Source: Luteimonas mephitis DSM 12574
GTDB taxonomy: Bacteria; Pseudomonadota; Gammaproteobacteria; Xanthomonadales; Xanthomonadaceae
NCBI RefSeq assembly: GCF_000422305.1
Contig: NZ_AULN01000018.1
Coordinates: 152,610-216,609 of the forward strand
Length of the DNA: 64,000 nucleotides
Reading direction: 5' to 3'
The stretch's first letter is position 1, and each line of letters begins with the position of its first letter. The position numbers were made by a program, and so were the translations under genes. This document shows positions 52,141 through 61,109 of the stretch, piece by piece. The notes under the pieces are model-generated. The model made no database searches. It was not told the DNA's origin and was given only the letters and a program-made list of their open reading frames with translations.

Positions 52141-52757
52141 ACCGCATCGTTCCGCTTGCCATCCTCGCCCTGGGGATTCTCGCCTTTGCCACGCTGCTGT
52201 TGGTCATTGCCCCGGCAGTCCAGATCGGCAGCGAAGCTCCGACACCAGGGCTGAAGCCATACACCGCACAGCAGCTGCGGGGACGCGATGTCTATGTGTC
52301 GCAAGGTTGCGTCTACTGTCACAGCCAGCAGCCACGCGCGGTGGATCAGGCACCGGATTCCGAACGTGGCTGGGGGCGGGCGTCGGTGGCATCGGATTAT
52401 GTCTACGACTCGCCACACCAGCTTGGGACCATGCGTACCGGGCCCGATCTGCTGAACGTCGGTGCCCGCCTACCCAGTCGCGACTGGCACCTGACCCACC
52501 TGTACCAGCCGCGCGCGATCTTCGACTGGAGCATCATGCCGGCCTACCCGTACCTGTTCGAGCACAAGCCCGCTCCCGAGCCGGGCGACGTGGTGGTGAA
52601 TCTGAGCGGCGCGTACGCGCCCGCCGAGGGTGTGATCGTTGCCAAGCCCGAAGCGCTGGATCTCGCCAGCTACCTGCAATCACTGGACCGCACATTCCCC
52701 GCTCCGGCCGATGCACTGCGCGATGACGGCTATGCCCGGCCGGAGGAATCGCGATGA
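52137..52757 (+). CDS. ccoO: cbb3-type oxidase mono-haem subunit (CcoO-like)
   Basis: A 206-residue membrane-anchored cytochrome c: one N-terminal helix (IVPLAILALGILAFATLLLV), haem site CVYCH at about residue 58, GTMRTGPDLLNVGARLP, and the axial methionine likely in FDWSIMPAYPYL. It resembles CcoO. The ATGA overlap with ccoN and with the next gene shows tight coupling. Confidence 0.9.
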   Translation: MNRIVPLAILALGILAFATLLLVIAPAVQIGSEAPTPGLKPYTAQQLRGRDVYVSQGCVYCHSQQPRAVDQAPDSERGWGRASVASDYVYDSPHQLGTMRTGPDLLNVGARLPSRDWHLTHLYQPRAIFDWSIMPAYPYLFEHKPAPEPGDVVVNLSGAYAPAEGVIVAKPEALDLASYLQSLDRTFPAPADALRDDGYARPEESR

Positions 52758-54082
52758 GCCGCCGTAATCCGACTGACCGGAGTGTCCCCAACGATCATTT
52801 CGAACCCTATGAGGAGAACGCACCTGTCCCGCTGCCGGTGCTTTGGATCGCGCTGGCGCTCGCACTCTGGGGCGCGGTCGCTCTGTTCAACAGCAGTGAG
52901 TCGGAAACCGCGGGACGCGTCGAGCGCGTCGAGCGCATCGATCCCGAGGCCAGCGCTGCAGTTGGCACGTCCAAGGGCGCTGGCGCCGAATTGTTCCAGG
53001 CGCACTGCGCGACCTGCCATCAACCCAATGCCGCTGGGGTCCGCGGCGCGATTCCGCCGCTGGCCGATTCGCCGTTCGTCGCTGCGCAACCGCAGGTCAT
53101 GGCTCAGATCCTGCTGCACGGCATCGATGGTCCGATCCAGGTTGGCAACCGCACCTACGATGGACACATGCCGGATTTTTCCAGCGCGCTCGACGATCAG
53201 CAGATCGCCAGCATCATCGGATACGTGCGCGATACCTGGGTAACCGACAATGCAGCCGCCGGCGCTGTCGACGCTACATTCGTCGCCGGTGAGCGCAGGC
53301 GCTTTCCGGGGCGCGGCGCCTGGCAGGGTGGGGCGGAGCTGGCGCGCGTGGTCGATTCTTCGCTGCCGCCACAGCCACCTGTCGAGCCGGCGGTAACGGG
53401 TGACATCGACCCGGTGATCACGCAGCTGGTCGAGACAGGACGGGGCGCGGCGTGGAGCTGCGCATCCTGCCACGGCGAGCGCGGCCAAGGCACGGTCAAC
53501 GTGCCACGTTTGGCAGGCCTGCCGGCCGACTACATCGTCAAGCAGCTGCGCAGCTATCTGGACGGCAGCCGCCGCAACGAGAACATGGAAGTGGTCGCCC
53601 ATGCCTTGACGCCCGACGAGATACGCGGGCTGGGCATGTTCTATGAGGCGGTTCGCGCCCCGTCCAACGCCAACCCCCGCCTGGGCGGTGATCTTGCGCG
53701 CGGGGAGCAACTGGCGCTTCACGGCGACTGGTCAAAAGACGTTCCGGCATGCTTTTCCTGTCACGGGCCATCGGGCGTCGGCGTGGATCCCGTGTTCCCT
53801 CCCTTGGCGGCACAGCATCCGGAGTACACCGTGGCGCAGCTGGTGGCGTGGACCAGTGGCCGTCGTGACAACGCCGATGTCCAGCTGATGGACCACATTG
53901 CCAAAGCGCTCGACGACGACGATCGACGGGCGATTGCCGACTATCTCGCCACGCTGCCACCGGTTCCCGCTGCCGACACGCGTACGGCACCCACCCCCAA
54001 AGTCTGGGAAGAATCCCGGGCCGAACATATTGCTCCCGTTGAGATGACCTCCGACGCAGGTGACTCCCATGTCCAGGACTGA
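52754..54082 (+). CDS. Membrane-anchored tri-haem cytochrome c (in place of CcoP)
   Basis: A 442-residue protein with one membrane helix (about residues 28-48) and three haem sites: CATCH (about 85), CASCH (about 236) and CFSCH (about 333). Axial methionines are plausible in YDGHMPDFSS and NENMEVVAHAL. Standard CcoP has two membrane helices and two haems, so this is either a diverged CcoP or an electron carrier between TsdA and CcoNO. It overlaps ccoO by four bases and tsdA by 14. Confidence 0.82.
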   Translation: MSRRNPTDRSVPNDHFEPYEENAPVPLPVLWIALALALWGAVALFNSSESETAGRVERVERIDPEASAAVGTSKGAGAELFQAHCATCHQPNAAGVRGAIPPLADSPFVAAQPQVMAQILLHGIDGPIQVGNRTYDGHMPDFSSALDDQQIASIIGYVRDTWVTDNAAAGAVDATFVAGERRRFPGRGAWQGGAELARVVDSSLPPQPPVEPAVTGDIDPVITQLVETGRGAAWSCASCHGERGQGTVNVPRLAGLPADYIVKQLRSYLDGSRRNENMEVVAHALTPDEIRGLGMFYEAVRAPSNANPRLGGDLARGEQLALHGDWSKDVPACFSCHGPSGVGVDPVFPPLAAQHPEYTVAQLVAWTSGRRDNADVQLMDHIAKALDDDDRRAIADYLATLPPVPAADTRTAPTPKVWEESRAEHIAPVEMTSDAGDSHVQD

Positions 54083-55121
54083 TCGCAACATCGCCGAAGG
54101 CGGCGAATCCGCCGGACGGATCCGCAGTGGCCGCGGAGCCCGACGTGCGATCTACGCACTCGGTGGCGGCCTGGTGTTGTTCGCGCTGGGCGTTCTGCTG
54201 TTCGAGCGCGCGCCACGGGCCGATCGTGACAATCAGCAATCGCAATCGGCCGCTGCACCAACGCTGGGCGTCGCGGGCCAATCTCCGGTCCGCTTCGTGC
54301 CGCCGGCGGAGGACACCATCCCCGATGGTCCGTCGGGTGAATCCATCCTCCGTGGCCGCAACATTTTCATGAACACCCCGACCAACGCGGCAGCGTTCGT
54401 CGGCAACCAGCTGTCCTGCTCAAATTGCCACCTCGACAACGGTCGCCGTGCCGATTCCGCGCCGATGTGGGCGGCTTGGCTGGCGTACCCGAAGTACCGT
54501 GCCAAGAACGACCGGATCAACACCATGGAGGACCGGATCAACGGCTGCTTCAGCTATTCGATGAACGCTCAGGATTCGCCGTCGGGCGGGCCGCCGCCGG
54601 CGGGCCACGATGTGTACAAAGACCTACAGGCCTACATGCATTGGCTGGCGACTGGCGCGCCGACCAATAGCAAGGTTGAGGGTGCCGGTTACCTGGCATT
54701 GGAAATGCCGGAGCAGGGCTACGATCCCGCGCGTGGCGCACAGGTGTATGCAACCAACTGTGCGGTTTGCCATGGCGCAGACGGAAGCGGCCAGCGCGAC
54801 CTCAACGGTCGCCTGGTGTTCCCGCCGCTCTGGGGCGCGGACAGCTACAACTGGGGTGCCGGCATGGCCCGCATCGATACCGCCGCCGGTTTCATCAAGG
54901 CAAATATGCCCTATGGCCAGAGCAACCGGCTGACGGATCAGGAAGCCTGGGATGTGGCCGCCTACATCGACGTCCATGAGCGTCCGCGCGATCCGCGCCA
55001 GGCGGGTATGACCGTGGCCGAGGCGGCGGAAAAATTCCACAAGGGCGACGAGACCTACTACGGCAAGACCATCGATGGCGCGCTGATCGGAACCGGCACG
55101 CCGGCGCCCGTGCACGACTGA
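54069..55121 (+). CDS. tsdA: TsdA-type thiosulfate dehydrogenase (di-haem cytochrome c)
   Basis: A 350-residue di-haem cytochrome closely matching TsdA, which oxidises two thiosulfate to tetrathionate or reduces tetrathionate. Signatures: GRNIFMNTPTNAAAFVGN, haem site CSNCH (about 116), DRINGCFSYSMN with the conserved cysteine that ligates haem 1 in TsdA (about 160), haem site CAVCH (about 231), PPLWGADSYNWGAGM and DQEAWDVAAYIDVHERPRDP. It has an N-terminal membrane helix instead of a cleaved signal in many homologues. It overlaps the tri-haem gene. Confidence 0.87.
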   Translation: MSRTDRNIAEGGESAGRIRSGRGARRAIYALGGGLVLFALGVLLFERAPRADRDNQQSQSAAAPTLGVAGQSPVRFVPPAEDTIPDGPSGESILRGRNIFMNTPTNAAAFVGNQLSCSNCHLDNGRRADSAPMWAAWLAYPKYRAKNDRINTMEDRINGCFSYSMNAQDSPSGGPPPAGHDVYKDLQAYMHWLATGAPTNSKVEGAGYLALEMPEQGYDPARGAQVYATNCAVCHGADGSGQRDLNGRLVFPPLWGADSYNWGAGMARIDTAAGFIKANMPYGQSNRLTDQEAWDVAAYIDVHERPRDPRQAGMTVAEAAEKFHKGDETYYGKTIDGALIGTGTPAPVHD

Positions 55122-55125
55122 CGCG

Positions 55126-57275
55126 ATGGATTCGCGCCAGCTGTTCGCAGTCGACGGCCTCTGGTGCGGTGGCTGTGCCCGCGGGCTGGAAGACAAGCTG
55201 CGTGCACTTCCCGGAGTGAGGCGGGTGGCGGTGCATTTCCTGACCGCCTCGGCACTGATCCAATGGGAGACGGCCCGCATCGACCGTGTCGCCATCGCGG
55301 CCGCCATCGCCGATGCCGGGTACCGGTTGGTCGAGCAGCCGAGGCCGGAGGCCATCATGCAGCGTCTGGAGACGGCCATCGCCTCGCTGTCGATGCGCCT
55401 GGCGGTGGCAGTGTTCTTCGGCATGTGGACGATGGTCGGCAGTGTGATGCTGTATCTGGGCGTGGTCGAACCCGATGCGGCCTGGTGGATCGCACTCGCC
55501 ACCGGCATCACGGCGCTGCCGGTGCTGGTGTGGTCAGGCGGCGACATCCTGCGCATGGCGGTGCGTTCACTGCGGCTGCGCAGTCCCGGAATCGACCTGA
55601 TGATCGGGCTGGGCGTTACGGGATCGAGTGCGCTGTCGCTGCTGAATCTGTGGCGCGGCAGCGCGCACGTTTATTTCGACACCGCCACGATGCTGGTCAC
55701 CTTGCTGCTGGTTGGACGCTTGATCGAAGCGTGGGTGCGAAGACGCGCCCTGGATGCCATTGTTGCCATGCAAGCCGCGGACGGCGAAACCGCGCTGGTG
55801 CTGGATTCAGGCGGAATGGCGCAGGGGAGGGCGGTGGAGGACGTTGCGATCGGAAGCAGCGTGCTGATCCCCGCCGGCGCCGTGGCCAGCGTCGACGGCA
55901 TCGTGCTGCGGGGAGAGGGCCGGCTGGATACCGCCATCCTGACCGGGGAGTCGCGGCCGCGGACGGTGGCACCGGGTGCACGGGTGAGCGCAGGCAGCCT
56001 TAATCTCGATCATCCCCTGATCGTGCGCAGCGACCGTGAACCCGGTGACCGCGACCTGGACCGCATGGGTGGACGCATCGCGCTGGAAATGGTCGCGCGG
56101 CAACCCCCGCCCGACAGCCAGGCGCGTATCTCCGACCATCTCGCCCGCTGGGTGCCGCTGCTGGCGCTGGTGGTCGGCGTCGTCACGCTGCTGGCCGGAC
56201 ACGGCGCCGAGCAAGCGATCCTGCGCACACTGGCAGTCCTGGTCGCTGCCTGTCCCTGCGCCCTGGCGGTGGCGACGCCGCTGGCGCACCTGCACGCGGC
56301 AGTTCTGGCGAGCCGGCACGGCCTGCGCGTCGCGGATCCGGACAGCTTGGTGTCGCTGGCGCGCGCACGCACGGTGGTATTCGACAAGACTGGCACGCTC
56401 ACCCTCGGCCGGCCGACCGTGGTGGAAGCGGAGCCGGCTGCCGGCTGGCAGCGCGAGGACTTGCTCGCCGCAGCTGCTGCGGCCGAGGCCGGCATCGATC
56501 ACCCGCTCGCGCGTGCCATCGTGGCTGCCGCACCGATGACATCCGACGCGGCAGCCGCCGGTGAGCGCAGTGCACGCGCCGCGCAGGGTACTTGGCGCGG
56601 CCATCGCATCTGCGTGAGCGCGGCCGACCCGGCAGCGGAGAAAACCGGAATGCCCGCAGGCGAGCAGACGCAGGACGACGGCCGCACCTGGCTGGCCGTC
56701 GACATCGACGGCACACCGATGGGGCGACTTGGCCTGAGTGACCGGATCGATCCACAGGCCGCGCCGACCATCGCCCGTCTGTGCCAGGCAGGGGTTGCGG
56801 CATGGCTGGCCAGCGGGGACGCCAAAGCACCGGTTTTCGCGCTGGCGGAGCACATGAGCATCCGACATGACCGGGTCCGCGCGGGCATGTCGCCCGCAGA
56901 GAAGGCGGACCTGGTGCGCGAGCTGCCAGGCCCAGTCGTGTTCGTCGGTGACGGCATCAACGACGCGCCCGCGATGGCGGCCGCTGGCTGCGGGATTTCA
57001 GTGGCGCGCGCGCATCCTTCGGCGCAGGCAACGGCCGCGATCGGCATCCTGGACGGCGGCATCGACAGCGTCCTGCGCGCGCGCGCGCTCGCTGGAGTGT
57101 CGCGCTGGTGCGGCGCAACCTGTGGGCGGCGCTGGGCTACAACGCGGCGATCCTGCCGCTGGCGGCGCTTGGGCTGTTGACACCACTGGGCGCCGCGCTG
57201 GCTATGACCGCCAGTTCGCTCACCCAGATCGTCTTGGTGCTGTCCAGTCGTCCGGGCCTGGCTACGCCCTATTGA
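55126..57275 (+). pseudogene. ccoI: CcoI/FixI-type copper P1B ATPase with a frameshift near the C-terminus
   Basis: The main frame reads as a CcoI/FixI-like copper ATPase, needed to supply copper to cbb3 oxidase: metal-binding WCGGC (14-17), CPC site in AACPCALAVATP, FDKTGTLTLGRP (about 420), DHPLARAI and [10 protein letters not shown]. At about 57100 the frame is lost: the frame from 55126 stops at 57180, whereas the -1 frame continues the family sequence (ALVRRNLWAALGYNAAILPL ... SSLTQIVLVLSS) to 57275, covering the last two helices. The most direct explanation is loss of two bases in a CG tract. A sequencing error or slippage cannot be excluded. Confidence 0.8.
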
Positions 57276-57349
57276 CGGGCACGCACTCGATGCGCGCGGT
57301 GCCCCGCTCCTGCACCGGCGCCTGCATCGGGGCGAAATCGGGCCGAGCC

Positions 57350-57376
57350 GTGGCGGCCGCAGTGAACGGCCGCCAC
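57350..57376. terminator. Perfect hairpin between convergent ATPase and dsbG
   Basis: A ten-base perfect stem GTGGCGGCCG/CGGCCGCCAC with a seven-base loop, ten bases beyond the dsbG 3' end. Without a T run it may act as a bidirectional or Rho-assisted end. Confidence 0.55.
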
Positions 57377-57385
57377 TGAGCGGTG

Positions 57386-58165
57386 TCAGTGTGGACCACC
57401 CATGACGACATTCAGGTCATCTCCGCGGGGCAAACCGTTGCGGCGCTCCACGGTACCGTCGGCATCGCGAAAGACAATGCCGGGCGTGCCGCCGAAACCC
57501 AGTTCCATCATCAGCATCTGGTTGGCATCCAGGGTTTCGCGGATTTTTGCCGGCACTGTCGCTGCCGGCTGCACGCCGCCGCTCTTGTAGTTGCTTTCGT
57601 TCTGCCGTAGCGCAGCGGAGGGATCATCGGCTGCGAGAATAGTGGCGACTTTGTTGGCGCTGTCTTCCTTGATGACACCAACCATGATGTGGCGTAGCTG
57701 CACCTTGCCCGAATCGACCCATGGCCGCGCGGCGTGCCACAGCTGATTGCAGAAGGGGCAATTGGGATCACTGAACAGGTAGACCACGTGAGGAGCATCG
57801 GGTTTGCCGTCCTGAATCCACTCGGCCTTGTCGAGCTGCGACCAGATCTTGTCGCTCATCGGTCCGGCGACCAGTTCCTGCAGGCGCCCGGCATCGCTTT
57901 CGTTGCCATCACGATCGACACGGGTGCCGACGATGGCGCTGCCGCTTGCGGTGACGTATACCGCAACCGGGTGCTGTTGCCCCGCGACCGCGGCGAAGGC
58001 GCGTAGTCCGTCATCTGCCGGAAACTCTTCCACGATGTTCAGGCCCTTGGCCTCGAGCGCGTCGAGCACGGCCGGACGATCACCATCGTCGGCACGGCTG
58101 CACGCCGTGCTGCCCAGAGCGATCGCCCCGAGGAACAGGGCAGTCAGAGGAATGTATCGTGGCAT
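57386..58165 (-). CDS. dsbG: DsbG-like periplasmic disulfide isomerase/reductase
   Basis: A 259-residue exported thioredoxin-fold protein. The signal (ALFLGAIALGSTACS) is lipoprotein-like. An N-terminal dimerisation domain precedes the catalytic site FSDPNCPFCNQLW (CPFC, about residues 136-139); the cis-proline is in FGGTPGIVF. DsbG keeps single cysteines reduced (protects sulfenylated proteins) using electrons from DsbD. It starts three bases after the tlpA-like stop, so it is the last gene of the dsbD operon. Confidence 0.9.
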   Translation of the reverse strand: MPRYIPLTALFLGAIALGSTACSRADDGDRPAVLDALEAKGLNIVEEFPADDGLRAFAAVAGQQHPVAVYVTASGSAIVGTRVDRDGNESDAGRLQELVAGPMSDKIWSQLDKAEWIQDGKPDAPHVVYLFSDPNCPFCNQLWHAARPWVDSGKVQLRHIMVGVIKEDSANKVATILAADDPSAALRQNESNYKSGGVQPAATVPAKIRETLDANQMLMMELGFGGTPGIVFRDADGTVERRNGLPRGDDLNVVMGGPH

Positions 58166-58167
58166 GT

Positions 58168-59001
58168 TTACTCCTTGGGTTCCGGAAGGGGAAGTGCGCC
58201 GAATCGCTGATACAGGCTGTCGGCCAGGCTGGCGCTGGTGACTCCACCCAGGTGGGTGTCCACAAGGCGGCCGTCGGCATCGAAATAGAATGTGGTGGGC
58301 AGCGCCCTTGCACCGGTTTCAGCCATGGTGCGGGAGTGCGGATCGCGGAGAATGTTGCGCAGGTCCAAGCTTTCATCAGTGAGAAAGCGCTGGATCGTGG
58401 CGACATCTTCGCCCTGATTCACCAGCACGAAGTTGACTCCCGGATACGCCTTTTGGGCGCGTTCCAGTACGGGCATTTCACGACGGCAGGGCGGGCACCA
58501 GGTCGCCCACAGGTTGACCACGACCGGGTGGCCGGCGTAGTCGGACAGGTCAGTCGGGCTGCCGTCCAGGCTGGTCAGGGCAATGCTGGGCAGGGGCGGC
58601 GCGCTCTGCTGCATCCACCACAGCGCGCCTCCTGCGGCGGCCCAAGTCACGACGCCGGCGGCGACACCGGCCAGTACCGGCCGGCGCAGGGCCGTCACCG
58701 CCGTGGTGCGCCAGAATATGAAGGCGACACCGGCAGCCAGCCCAAGCCACCAGATGAAGCCGCCATCGCCGATCTGGATGATCGCCAGCGGTGCGGCGAC
58801 GTATTCGCGCCACCACAGGATGATGTAGGCGACACGCGCGACCAGCAGGCCGACGAAGAGCGCATCGACGATCAGCGTGCCGGCCGACTTCATCGGCACA
58901 TCCGGCAACCTCCGGGCCAGGACACGGGCGACCCCCCAGGCGATCAGCGTGGCCAGCGCCACCGCGATCGCGCGGATCGGAAATCCGGCGATTCCCGTCA
59001 C
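58168..59001 (-). CDS. TlpA-like thioredoxin fused to an Lgt-like membrane domain
   Basis: A 277-residue protein in two parts. Residues 1-130 form about four membrane helices that resemble half of a prolipoprotein diacylglyceryl transferase (GFIWWLGLAAG resembles the Lgt GGMSFHGG region). Residues 135-277 are a TlpA/ResA-like thioredoxin with NLWATWCPPCRREMPVLE (CPPC, about 168) facing the periplasm. In Pseudomonas a DsbE-like gene has this position between dsbD and dsbG. It overlaps dsbD by four bases. Confidence 0.82.
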   Translation of the reverse strand: MTGIAGFPIRAIAVALATLIAWGVARVLARRLPDVPMKSAGTLIVDALFVGLLVARVAYIILWWREYVAAPLAIIQIGDGGFIWWLGLAAGVAFIFWRTTAVTALRRPVLAGVAAGVVTWAAAGGALWWMQQSAPPLPSIALTSLDGSPTDLSDYAGHPVVVNLWATWCPPCRREMPVLERAQKAYPGVNFVLVNQGEDVATIQRFLTDESLDLRNILRDPHSRTMAETGARALPTTFYFDADGRLVDTHLGGVTSASLADSLYQRFGALPLPEPKE

Positions 59002-61001
59002 GGCGCGCCCGCCGCGTCCAGTTTGGCGAGGAAACCGCGGGCATCGACCTCGCCGACGCTGCGCTGTGCACGCCGCTCACGTCCATCGGGTCCGACCAGG
59101 ATCAGCGTCGGTGGTCCAGGGACCTGCCAATGACCAAGTAGTTCGCGATCGATGGCGTCGTTGTCGGTGACATCCGGGCGTAGCACCTGCACACCCGCCA
59201 ACCGTGCAGCCACGGTAGCGTCGCCGAATACTTCGCGCTCGATTACGTGGCAACTCACGCACCAGTCGGCGTAGAAGTCGATCAACGTCCATTGCCCACG
59301 GGCGCCGGCCTCGGCGATACGCGCATTCACGTCTTGCACGGATTTCGCGGCCACGTACTCGAGCCTGGTCGAAGTCGTCGTCGTGGCAGCGGTAGCAGTG
59401 CCGAAACGCTCGAGCGGGTGCAGCACGGAATCGCCGCCGGCCGCGGCGCCGACCAGCATCAGGCACGACCAGAAGCCGGCAAGCAGCGATGCGAATCGCA
59501 GCGACCAGCCGCCACGGCTATCGTCCCGACGCCCGTGGGCCCATGCGAATAGCCCGACCGCGACCGCCAGCGCCCACGTGCCCCACAGCAGAAGCCCGAT
59601 CGGCCCGCTGACGACGCGCACGAGCATCAGGATTGCCATCGCCACCATGACGTAGCCGAACACTGTGCGTACGCGCTCCATCCACGGGCCAGGCTTGGGT
59701 AGTACCCGTGCGCCGAAGACCGCAATCAATACCAGCGGCAGGCCCATGCCCAGCCCGAGTGCGAACAACGCCAGGCCGCCTACGAGCGCACTCCCGGTCT
59801 GACCGATGTAGAGCAGCGCGCCGGCCAGCGGTGCGGTCATGCACGGCCCGACCAGGAGCGCCGACAACAGCCCCAGCGCGGCCGCACCCGCCAGGCTGCC
59901 GCCCTGTTGGCTGCGGCTGGCGCGTTCGAGGCGATTGGCCAGCACCGCGGGCAGGCGCAGTTCAAACATTCCAAACAGTGATGCGGCCAGCACCAGGAAC
60001 AGCGCGGCGAACGCGCCCAACAGCCACGGCGACTGCAGCGCGGCCTGCAGGTTGGCGCCGGCCAAGCCCGCGGCCACGCCGACTGCGGCATAGGTGACCG
60101 CCATCGCCAGCACATAGGTCGCCGACAGCGCCAACGCGCGTCGCGGCGCGGCGCCGCCGCCGACGATAAGGCCGGAGACGATCGGAATCATCGGCAACGT
60201 ACAGGGCGTGAACGCCAGCAGTAGCCCGAATCCGAAGAACAGCAGGGCGCCGGCAAGCGGGCCCAGTGTGGCTAGGCGCGCGGCTGTAGCCTGGTCTTCG
60301 GCCAGATCCTCCTGTGCGGGCGCGGTAAGTGATGCGTCCGGAGCCGGGGGGGCGCCAACGGCGTTTTCAGCGGAGGAGGCAGAGGCCGCCGGTATGGCGG
60401 CTACTGCGTCGCTGGCGGAATCAGTGGGAGTCTGTGCCGTCGGATTCACGCTGCGCGTGCTGGTGGCATTCGCGGCGGCATTGCTTGCGTCATCGCCGGG
60501 ATCGACCGGCGGTGACACGGCGGTGCCCGCTGCGGAAGCTGCGGTGTTACCGATCCCTGACCTGGCAGGCAGCGCCACGGTCAGGGTCTGCGGCGGATAG
60601 CAGATGCCGGCCACGGCGCAGCCTTGCCAGTGAATTGTCACCGGGCCGGATACTTCGGACGAAAGGCGCAGCGTAAGCCCGGGCGGTTCGTAGACTTCGG
60701 TATCGCCGAAGAACTCGTCGTGGTGCGGCTGCCCCGAAGGCAATTCAAGTGTGAGTTTCCCGCCGTTGAGGTCCTCGGCCCGCAGCGTGTGCCGATAGAC
60801 ATAGTAGCCATCGGCGATCTTGGTCTCGATGCGCCAGGTGTCGCCATCGAGCAGCGGCTGCCCGGGCACGAACACCTCACTCGCATCGAGGAACTCTTTG
60901 CCAGAATCATCGCCCCAGCCTTGGAGCAGACTTGCGGCCCCAGCAGCACCTGCTGCCAGGGACAGCAAAAACACAGCCAACACGCGACACAATGACGACA
61001 A
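58998..61001 (-). CDS. dsbD: Thiol:disulfide interchange protein DsbD
   Basis: DsbD carries electrons from cytoplasmic thioredoxin to periplasmic DsbC/G and TlpA-type proteins. The order is complete: signal peptide, N-terminal domain with the paired cysteines around GCAVAGICYPPQ, eight-helix membrane domain with FTPCTLPM and GPCMTAPLAG, and C-terminal thioredoxin domain with YADWCVSCHVIE. An Ala/Thr/Ser/Pro-rich linker of about 70 residues joins the first and second part. I place the start at TTG 61001, before the signal peptide; GTG 60977 is possible. There is no upstream ATG compatible with a signal peptide. Confidence 0.9.
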   Translation of the reverse strand: MSSLCRVLAVFLLSLAAGAAGAASLLQGWGDDSGKEFLDASEVFVPGQPLLDGDTWRIETKIADGYYVYRHTLRAEDLNGGKLTLELPSGQPHHDEFFGDTEVYEPPGLTLRLSSEVSGPVTIHWQGCAVAGICYPPQTLTVALPARSGIGNTAASAAGTAVSPPVDPGDDASNAAANATSTRSVNPTAQTPTDSASDAVAAIPAASASSAENAVGAPPAPDASLTAPAQEDLAEDQATAARLATLGPLAGALLFFGFGLLLAFTPCTLPMIPIVSGLIVGGGAAPRRALALSATYVLAMAVTYAAVGVAAGLAGANLQAALQSPWLLGAFAALFLVLAASLFGMFELRLPAVLANRLERASRSQQGGSLAGAAALGLLSALLVGPCMTAPLAGALLYIGQTGSALVGGLALFALGLGMGLPLVLIAVFGARVLPKPGPWMERVRTVFGYVMVAMAILMLVRVVSGPIGLLLWGTWALAVAVGLFAWAHGRRDDSRGGWSLRFASLLAGFWSCLMLVGAAAGGDSVLHPLERFGTATAATTTTSTRLEYVAAKSVQDVNARIAEAGARGQWTLIDFYADWCVSCHVIEREVFGDATVAARLAGVQVLRPDVTDNDAIDRELLGHWQVPGPPTLILVGPDGRERRAQRSVGEVDARGFLAKLDAAGAP

Positions 61002-61047
61002 ATCGGTACTCCAGCCCTGCGAACGCTGCGTACGGTGCCCGGCGCTG

Positions 61048-61064
61048 GTTAATCCAGACTTAAG
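61048..61064 (-). promoter_or_regulatory. CTTAAG-N5-ATTAAC direct-repeat box
   Basis: On the minus strand CTTAAGTCTGGATTAAC, two TTAA half-sites 11 bases apart, in the 108 bases between dsbD and the divergent response-regulator gene. OmpR-family regulators of the PmrA/QseB group bind this layout. It lies 47 bases from the dsbD start and 46 from the regulator start, so it could control both. Confidence 0.65.
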
Positions 61065-61109
61065 CCGCTCGTGGTGACATCCCGTTGTTTCTGGAAAAAT
61101 GGTCCTGAA

